The position numbers and the translations under genes are program-made. From NCBI GenBank assembly GCA_003415625.1, contig PYIU01000006.1, positions 3,162,001-3,226,000 of the forward strand: a stretch of 64,000 nt of DNA. Direction: 5' to 3'. This document shows positions 57,318 through 64,000 of the stretch, piece after piece; the first letter of the stretch is position 1; every line of letters starts with the position of its first letter. Source of the stretch: Aquanectria penicillioides (Eukaryota > Ascomycota > Sordariomycetes > Hypocreales > Nectriaceae). The notes below the pieces were generated by a model. That model did not search any database, had not been told where the DNA came from, and saw nothing but the letters and a program-made list of their open reading frames with translations.

Positions 57318-57745
57318 CTTGGTGATGATGGATGGAGATGGATTGATGGAGTTGAGGTGACGGGGATGACGCGCCGGAAATCACGTGACACATGAAACAT
57401 TGTGCATGATGCCAGGCACCGCGCAGGCAAACGGGTAGGTAGGCACACACGGGGATCGAGACGTGGAAATGGCGGATTCACGTACCCTTGAGAATTCAAT
57501 CAATCAAGCATCTATTAAAATCATAGCAATCTATCCCTAGCGAGGTTCCCTGAACCTTGGCGAATTTTCGCATGAAAGCCTGTAGGATGCTAGCGCATTT
57601 CCTTCAAGCTGTACCCAACCCCGCCGGCGCCGTTTATTACCGCCTCACACCCGGATCCAACGCCATCAAATGCAGTTCCATTTGGAGATGGCCAAATAGC
57701 CGTTCGTGTTACATTGTGCCGAGTTACATCATCCAGTGAAGCAGC
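57318..57745. other. Intergenic, 428 bp
   Basis: Promoter of TAF10 and 3' end of the ERD2 gene; no other feature recognised. Confidence 0.55.
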
Positions 57746-58542
57746 TTAGACGGGCAGCTTGAACTTCTTGCCCTTGAGAACCTTGGTGTAGTAAACGTAG
57801 AAGAAGTCGGCGTACAGGACGGTCTGGATGAGGCCGGCGACGATGGCGATGGTGTCAACCTTGTGGTGCTCGGGATCCTCGGTCATGTAGCGGTAGATCC
57901 AGTTGGGGATGTACAGGGCGCGGTAGCTGCCCAAAGCGAAGAGGTAGTGGGTGGTGATGGTCTCGGCCTCGCCGGTTCGCTGCAGCATGAAGAGCTGGGG
58001 GAGGATGGCGACGGACTCGAGCCAGATGGAAAAGGCCCAGAGCACCTCCTTGATGGTGTACTTGTAGGGGAAGACGACGCCCAGGATGGCCGCGCCGGCG
58101 AGGAGGTACTGGACCTTGAAGGTGTCGGCGTTGGGGTCGTTGGTGGGCTTATAAGCTGTGGTCATGAGGTAGATGATGTATCCCTGGGCTCCGATGAAGA
58201 GGATCTTGAAGATGAAGTTGTAGATGCTGTCGGTGGAGAAGATGTCTGGAGGGGGTTAGGTTTGTTCGGGCTAAGCTAGGGGTGTGAGGCGTACCGAGAT
58301 ATCGAGTGATGTAGACGAAGAAGTAGAGGGCCTGGGATTTGAAGGAAATTCCGGCACAGCTCTGCTGAGGTTAGAGCAAGCTTGCAGAGGAGATCTGGAA
58401 ACGCACGTTGAGCTGGGTCATCTTGTGCAGCAGGATGAGGATGCTGCCAAGGTGGGAAAAGTCCGCTATAACATCGTTAGTGAGCGTGGGAGCTTGGACG
58501 CCGTCATTACGCACCAGCGACGCGGAACAGGTTGAGGGTCAT
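57746..58542 (-). CDS. ER lumen protein-retaining receptor (KDEL/HDEL receptor)
   Basis: Four exons: 58542-58515, 58465-58407, 58361-58295 and 58245-57746, introns 49, 45 and 49 nt. The 217-residue protein has seven hydrophobic segments. Family signatures are visible: MTLNLFRVAADFSHLGSILI, then LLHKMTQLNSCAGISFKSQ, ALYFFVYITRYLD, WAFSIWLESVAILPQLFML and YRALYIPNWIYRY. It returns HDEL/KDEL-tagged proteins from the Golgi to the ER in COPI vesicles. Start, length and all splice junctions match the family. The end KGKKFKLPV provides the Lys-rich retrieval tail. Confidence 0.96.
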
Positions 58543-59152
58543 GGTGACGGAGGGCGAGCGAAGCTCGGGTGACGCTTGAAGAGGAAAAAGTTCGATTGTT
58601 GATGGGCGATGTCGATGAAGCCGAGGCGATTGCAATTGGAGGGGAAGATGATGATCAAGAGTAAAGGGCAGGCCTGGATTAGTTAAGTTGACGTTGCGTT
58701 GGCAGGGAGCTGGGCCTTGAACCCGGAAAAAGGACACGACGCGATTGCAAGCTCATTGGACCGTGTGTTGGGTGTGCTGGCACTGGGGTGTGGCGGTGCG
58801 CTGGAATGTGGCGCGGCGTGTCTCGCCGCCTCGCGTTGATGGCATCCGGATGCAGAGGATGGATTCTATGAATAGGTAGGTAGTTGGCCCGGCGAGATCG
58901 GCATCGCTCCCCTCTTGGGCTTCGTCCCAGGCGACCATGCCGCCACACCCTCGGATTTAACCACCTAGTCGATATATGTCAGGCATTGTCATCCTCGTCA
59001 CGAGCGTCGGGTGGCTTAGTCGGGCTAGGCAATTGGAGTGACGTATTACAAAGCATACCGAACGTGCCCGAACCCATGTCTAGACGTATATCTTGCATCG
59101 CATCCGATTCCAGATTCAAGCATCTCCACAGCTCAGACAATCCTACGCAAAC
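58543..59152. promoter_or_regulatory. Divergent promoter region of ERD2-like and UBL-WLM genes
   Basis: 610 bp between the two start codons; the genes point away from each other and may share control elements. No specific site was recognised. Confidence 0.5.
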
Positions 59153-60190
59153 ATGACAGACCATGCCGATTCAATGTCCGACTCCTCGGAGTCGTGGCTG
59201 ACCATTGCCGTCTCGCACCGCAAAGTCAGTTACGACTTTACCTTTCACGAGGACGCTACCATCACCGACCTGTTCAACGAGATTGAGGCCAGTCTCGATG
59301 TCCCCGTGTCTAACCAAAAGATTATGGCTCCAAAATGCCCCCTGCTGAAGGCGCCTTTCAAAAACCCAGACATGCCCCTGCTGGAGCTTAAGGGCAAGAC
59401 GTTGACCCTGATGGGTTCCCCGGCCGCCGACGTGCTGGCCGTGCAGAGCATGGCCGAGAGAGTGGCCAAGAGGAACGCCGCACGCATGGCGCACCGGCCC
59501 AAGCCCAGATCCCACAGAAGAAACCCGGAAGACTCCCAATACACGTTTCTCCAAGTCCACCCGCTCCAGGGCCTGCCCCGGCCGGAACGCAGCCAAGCGC
59601 TGCTCATGCGGCTCAAAGAGGACCCGGGTATCCGAGCCGCCATGCGCAAGCATAAGTTTTCGGTTGGCCTTCTCACGGAAATGGAGCCCCTCACGCACAC
59701 CCAGACCACTCACGAGGGCACCTCGAGAATCCTAGGCCTAAATCGCAACCAGGGAGAGGTCATCGAGTTGCGGCTGCGCACCGATGCGCACGACGGGTAC
59801 CGTGATTACAAGACGATCCGCAAGACGCTGTGCCACGAGCTTGCGCACAACGTCCACGGGCCCCACGACCGCAACTTTTGGGACCTCTGCCACCAGATTG
59901 AGCGGGAAGTGCAAGCCGCAGACTGGAAATCCGGGGGCAACACCATTGGCGAGTCGTCGCACTACGTCGTGTCAGGCGAGGAGGAGGAGGAGCACCAGGA
60001 CCACGGAGGCTGGACTGGAGGCGAGTTTGTGCTTGGGGGAGCCAAGGACCCCACCGCAGGCATGAGCAGGAGGGAAATCCTGGCGCAGGCGGCGCTGGAG
60101 AGACAACGCAAGGAGGCAGAGGCGGAGCGCAAAGTGCTGGAGTCGGCGGAGAAGTGGCGACGGAGTCCGCCCCACGACGAGACGAAGTAA
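59153..60190 (+). CDS. UBL-WLM domain protein (Wss1-like metalloprotease family)
   Basis: Single exon, 345 residues from ATG 59153 (MTDHADSMSDSSES). The N-terminus is ubiquitin-like (WLTIAVSHRKVSYDFTFHED, then TLTLMGSPAADVLAV). A WLM domain follows (about residues 150-280) with the zinc-binding motif HELAHNVHGPHD, in which HExxH and the following His are complete. An acidic patch and a charged helix end the protein. WLM proteins include Wss1, a protease that removes DNA-protein crosslinks. This UBL-first form is a different fungal branch, which I take as a relative rather than Wss1 itself. It converges with the nitrilase gene, 124 bp away. Confidence 0.88.
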   Translation: MTDHADSMSDSSESWLTIAVSHRKVSYDFTFHEDATITDLFNEIEASLDVPVSNQKIMAPKCPLLKAPFKNPDMPLLELKGKTLTLMGSPAADVLAVQSMAERVAKRNAARMAHRPKPRSHRRNPEDSQYTFLQVHPLQGLPRPERSQALLMRLKEDPGIRAAMRKHKFSVGLLTEMEPLTHTQTTHEGTSRILGLNRNQGEVIELRLRTDAHDGYRDYKTIRKTLCHELAHNVHGPHDRNFWDLCHQIEREVQAADWKSGGNTIGESSHYVVSGEEEEEHQDHGGWTGGEFVLGGAKDPTAGMSRREILAQAALERQRKEAEAERKVLESAEKWRRSPPHDETK

Positions 60191-60314
60191 TGACGCGAGG
60201 AGACCCATAGAGCCCCAGCAAGCGATTGATTAACTATACACTAGCGACATGCACCGCAGCAAGCGATAATTTCTTGTTTTTACTGTACATTAGCAGCGAT
60301 TTTATCTTGTATAA

Positions 60315-61506
60315 CTAGTATGGCAGCGGATCCAGGTCCAAGCCCTCAACACTAAGCTTGAATGCATCGTTTCGCGAATAGCTTCCCGCGGCGTCCAGAT
60401 CCAGTCGTCCGCGAATGCAATCTCTGAAATCAACGTCGGCGTAGATGAGCCCGTCGGGGTCCTCCCACTGCGGCCCAGCAACGACGTCGCCAAACGGCGT
60501 CACAATGGCCGAGCCGCCCCGGGATACCCACTCGGCGGCGGTCGGGACCGGGGCCGGAGGAGCCGGAGGGGCGTCGCCGTCCTTGCCCAGGACAATCTCG
60601 TTGCCGTCCTCGTCAAATACCGACTTGCGACGGCGGGGCCGCTGCGGCGACCGGGGCAGGGCAATCTCGAAGCCTTCTTCAGTGATGGTCGAGCCCTCGG
60701 TAGGCCTGGTCTTGGGGATGGCCATGTTGCTGCTCACGACGAAGCAGCGGCCCTCGACGCCCACGGTGCGCATCAGGCCCAGCCAGGCATCGCGATTGTC
60801 GGCCGTGGGCGCGAGGTACAGGTTGATGTTTTGGGAGTACAGCGTCTGGCGCAGCAGCGGCATGTAATTCTCCCAGCAGATGGCGGAGGCGAGGTTGATG
60901 CGGACGCCGCGAATCGTGGTGGAGACGGCACGGAGCGTGCTCGGCGCTCCCTGGGCCCAGATGAGGCGCTCCGAACCGGTCTAGACGGATTAGATGAATG
61001 TTGACACGCACCGACGAATCACTTACAGGCAGCACCTTGCGTCGCTTGCCCATCATGCCCTCCTTGGGACACACGTATACGACGGAGCAGTACAGGCTGC
61101 CGCCGGCCTTTTCGATGCATCCCACCACCACAAAGACGCCCGAGTCGCGGGCGATGCGTTCCAGCTCCTCACGAGACCCGTCGCCGCGGACGGTTTCGTC
61201 GTCGCCGAGCTGGCGCTTCACCCACTTCTGTCCCGCACCACCGCCGCCAGGTCCGACCGTGTCGCCCAGGTCAATCGCGGCGTCAAAGTACTTTGCAAAC
61301 TCCTCGCGGCCCTCGTCGGACCGGTTGCCAATCATGCACCCGAACGAGCTGCCCCGGGGATAGCCGCCGATGAAGGCCTCGGGTAGCAGCAGGATGTCGA
61401 TCTTGGCGGCTGCGGCGCGGACAGCGAGCGAGTCGACAAGGGCAATGGTCTCGGCCGTGGTGGCCTGCGTGCCGGGGGAGGCGGTTCCCAGACGGATCGT
61501 CGACAT
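60315..61506 (-). CDS. Nitrilase (carbon-nitrogen hydrolase)
   Basis: Two exons, 61506-61027 and 60980-60315, intron 46 nt; 381 residues. The catalytic triad is in place: Glu in ILLLPEAFIGGYP, Lys in KRRKVLPTGSERLIW, and Cys in SAICWENYMP. Near the C-terminus lies a basic, Pro-rich insertion (RRRKSVFDEDGNEIVLGKD) found in fungal nitrilases. Such enzymes turn nitriles into the acid and ammonia. GGSAIVTPFGDVVAGP is the conserved block before the end. The substrate is unknown. Frame intact. Confidence 0.92.
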
Positions 61507-62024
61507 GGTGGTGGCTGTCGAGGGTAGAGAGCCAGAACCAAGACCGTTGAGTCACGGCTTATAAGAAAAGTCAAACGGGGCATCGGAGGCGTCGGGGTTA
61601 CCCCAAGGCCACGCTGAACGAGCTACCCCGCCCGCACCTCCACCTGACGCCATCAACATGATGTTTGGTGGAGTGCAATGAGGTCTGAGACGAGTCTGTG
61701 GAGATTCGTGGTGTGATGTGATGCTGGCGCTCATTTAACCTCTCAACGGAGGTTCTCGGTGGCGTCCGGACCATTCACTCATGACGCTTGATCTCACGGC
61801 ATCACCGCAGTTGCAAACTATAGCAAGACTTTTTGCTATCCAGCTTCGACGGGGCCAGTCTAAGCGACGACTAGGTCTGCATACATGACAAGGCGGGAGG
61901 GTCTGCCGAGGCACTTTTTCAGAGAGTTGAACTCCACTATCATAATCATGACTATTAGTTCTTAGTATTGAATAACACGACCCCCTCCAACAACCCCACT
62001 ACAACAGGTGATCAACACCTGCAA
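61507..62024. other. Intergenic, 518 bp
   Basis: Promoter of the nitrilase gene and 5' side of the tRNA gene. No other feature recognised. Confidence 0.55.
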
Positions 62025-62096
62025 TCTTCCGTAGTATAGTGGTCAGTATGCAAGCTTGTCACGCTTGAGACCCGGGTTCAATTCCCGGCGGGAGAG
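62025..62096 (+). tRNA. tRNA-Asp (anticodon GUC)
   Basis: 72 nt, no intron. The acceptor stem TCTTCCG pairs with CGGGAGA (one G-T pair). The D arm holds TAGTATAGTGGTCAGTA, the anticodon loop reads CTTGTCACG (anticodon GTC), and the T arm is CCGGG-TTCAATT-CCCGG. Confidence 0.95.
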
Positions 62097-62124
62097 ATCC
62101 AGCCACAGGTCCCTAGACCTGGTC

Positions 62125-62131
62125 TTTTTTT
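62125..62131 (+). terminator. RNA polymerase III terminator of tRNA-Asp
   Basis: Seven T in a row, 28 nt after the end of the tRNA. Confidence 0.75.
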
Positions 62132-62263
62132 GCCCACTGTGCTTGCAATTGATTTTTTTGCTGAGATTCAGTCAGGGACATACATACATACAATAATACA
62201 ATACATACATGTATTTTGCTGACATATTCTCGGACATCAACTTTGTCATTAACATATTATCAT

Positions 62264-64000
62264 CTATCTCCTCCTCGTCCTTGGCGCTGGCTCAAATGCA
62301 TCGTCATCCGATATCTCATCGTCACTGATTTCCACAGCTTTGCTGGCTTGTGTGCCCTGTGAAAAGTCCAGCTTGGTCTGCCGTGTCCTGGTGGTCCGGG
62401 TCGTTCTGGTTGTAGTCGCCTTGGGCTTTGCTGCGGCTCTCCGCGTCTTGGGCGGCGGTGCTGGCTCATCCGATTCCATGACTACGTCCTCCTCTTCACT
62501 CTCCACTGCCTTGCGGCCCCGTCGTGCGGGCGCCTTTTTGGGAGCAGCCTTTGCAGTCTTTGCAGTGGCCTTTGAAGTTTTTGGAGCCGCATTTGCGCGA
62601 CTGCCTCTTTTAGCTGGCGGCTCGGGCTCTTCTGGCTGGTCCTCTCGAGCATCCTCACGGGCATCCTCGTACGCCCACGCATCTGGCTCGTTTCCCACAC
62701 CCCGTCGAAATCGCTATCCCAGGTAGCCGGCTTGGGCTTGAGAATTCGTTTCCTCTCAGCCCGCGCAGACTGCGGCTCGCTCGCCTGCTCCCGTTCGATT
62801 CTGGTCCGGTAAATCTCCATGGCGCTGTTTAAGTCTTCGTCATCCGACTCCAGGCCAAGCATTTGGCGAACTTGGCCCGTCAGGTGCTCAGACACGAAGA
62901 GCTCCATGGCTTGCTTGTCGTCCTTGGCCACAAATTGAGTGACGGCATCGCCAAACGGCCCTTGCGGGAGAACTCGCAACGACTGCGCCGACAGAAACTC
63001 CTGCACAAGCGATTCGACCTTGACTGCGTCGTCTCCTTGCTCCAAAGCCTCTAGAACATCTGTTGGGTTGGTTGCGGTGGTTTTGCCTGACTGGTTAGCA
63101 GAGTCGGACATGGGACCTGGCGACTTACGCTGCGACGTCTTTTTGCGGTAAAAGGAAACCACGTCGTTGGTGTTGGCCACCTTGCCGACGAATCGGTTGG
63201 AAAACCGCTGCGGATTCTCGCACTCAAACTGGCCGCCGTCCGTGGCCGTATACTCCACCTTGAGGCGAATCAGGGGGAGCGGCCGTTCCTCCAGCGCTTC
63301 CTCGTCCGTCTGGATCGCCTCCCAATCGGCATTGGCCTCTACAATCATTTCCTCTACTACCTCCATCAACTTGCGCGTTACCTCTTGTCGATTGTCCTTT
63401 TTCTTGTCGAGCCCCCTGAATCGCTTGTCTTGAGCGAGTACCAACTCTCTAGTCACAAACGGCCGGACCGTCTTGAGAGGAAACTTTTCCACTTTGAAAT
63501 CCTTGCCAGTGACGCTCATGACGGCAACGTGCTTTTGCACGGCTTCTCCAGGAATCAGGGATGTAGCCACCGACGAGCCAGGCTGCATGACGTGGAACCC
63601 GGTTTCGGGGTTTTGGGTTGGGTCGATGAGACATTCGTGCTCGTGTCCCCAGATGACTACATCCAGCCAGTCAGGGAGCACATTTTCCGGCAGATACGAA
63701 GTTGCCGTGTGCGCATGGTGGTTTTGATGAACAGCCAACAGGTTGAACCAGTCTCCCATTTGAGTGCCCGGGCGGAACCACTTGACCTTGTGGTCCCGAA
63801 AGGTTCTAAACATGCGTTCGTCACGCACGTTGCTCAGGCCGTACAGCGCCAGCTTCGTCAGCCCCTTTTGCAGGAGGATTGGCTTCGCCTCAATGTTGTC
63901 GGCCTCAGGGACTCGTCCATAGTAGTTGAGCAGTCCGCTGGCCTGGAGCAGGTCGAGCGAGCAGTAGTTGCCGTCGCCAGACGGGTCGTCGTGGTTTCCG
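62264..64000 (-). CDS. MRE11: MRE11 double-strand-break repair nuclease, 3' part; one apparent 1-bp deletion
   Basis: Nuclease subunit of the MRE11-RAD50-NBS1 complex. The window edge removes the N-terminus; 564 codons remain. Visible: phosphoesterase motif GNHDDPSGDG at the very edge, LAVHQNHHAHT, VVIWGHEHECLID (metal-binding His residues), HVMQPGSSVATSL, the capping domain, and a disordered C-terminus with DFDGVWE, Arg/Lys/Ala-rich sequence and RTRQTKLDFSQGT near the end. A 42-nt stretch (63087-63128, GTAAGT..GCTAAC..CAG) is an in-frame intron without a stop. The frame shifts at a run of three T on the plus strand (62691-62693), just after DGVWE; one added base joins it to the acidic tail (62264 end). 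Confidence 0.93.

Noticed and set aside
62264..62400. PIP box in the MRE11 tail (QTKLDFSQ)
   Set aside because: It lacks the aromatic pair required at the last two positions, so it is at best a weak variant.

Overview
This is nuclear DNA of a filamentous ascomycete, most likely a sordariomycete. The grounds are short introns (about 42-66 nt, one of 318 nt) with GT..AG ends and CTAAC-type branch sites, protein families typical of such fungi (a UBL-WLM protein, a RRM+R3H protein, an EDC4 homologue with helical leucine-rich motifs, a fungal nitrilase), and sharp AT-rich blocks in an otherwise GC-rich genome. The AT-rich blocks carry the marks of repeat-induced point mutation (RIP): C-to-T and G-to-A changes, very frequent TpA, and retroelement domains still legible but broken by stop codons. 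No species can be named from this alone.

Layout. 1-46 is host flank. 47-13186 is an AT-rich block bounded by an 86-bp inverted repeat and a possible 4-bp target duplication (TGTC). Inside are the decayed start of a transposase gene, a full-length Ty3/gypsy chromovirus (1692-9610, 193-bp LTRs), a TRIM-like mini-retroelement (9984-10625, 147-bp LTRs) and probable Ty1/copia remains on the minus strand (about 10.9-11.5 kb). 13449-18070 holds a large Ser-rich membrane protein gene and a small membrane protein gene. 18487-20576 is a pogo/Fot-type DNA transposon with perfect 26-bp inverted repeats, a TA target duplication and a decayed transposase whose C-terminus keeps a PCNA-binding motif. From 21250 to the end is ordinary, gene-rich housekeeping DNA.

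Genes in order from 21 kb: EDC4/Pdc1 mRNA-decapping scaffold (+), PAP2-family membrane phosphatase (-), MDR oxidoreductase (-), RRM+R3H RNA-binding protein (-), NmrA-like reductase (-), histone H2A.Z (+), unknown Cys-rich protein (-), small uncertain ORF (+), MFS anion transporter (-), steroid-reductase-like membrane enzyme (-), MINDY deubiquitinase with a CaaX end (-), HLJ1-type DnaJ protein (-), secreted GH5 endoglucanase (-), mitochondrial ribosomal protein uS19m (+), TAF10 (-), KDEL receptor ERD2 (-), UBL-WLM metalloprotease-like protein (+), nitrilase (-), tRNA-Asp(GUC) (+), and the 3' part of MRE11 (-), cut by the window edge. They form no operon or biosynthetic cluster. Two long stretches (28.3-31.6 kb and 36.2-40.8 kb) have normal base composition but no gene I can recognise.

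A notable technical feature: five of about twenty genes are broken by single-base deletions (eight in all, no insertions), nearly all in homopolymer runs. Restoring one base at each site gives whole-codon gene lengths and conserved proteins, so these look like consensus errors in the assembly rather than pseudogenes. I found no convincing new biological system. The most interesting items are the nested RIP-affected elements with unusually well-preserved ends, the TRIM-like element, the PIP-box transposase and the leucine-rich motifs of EDC4.
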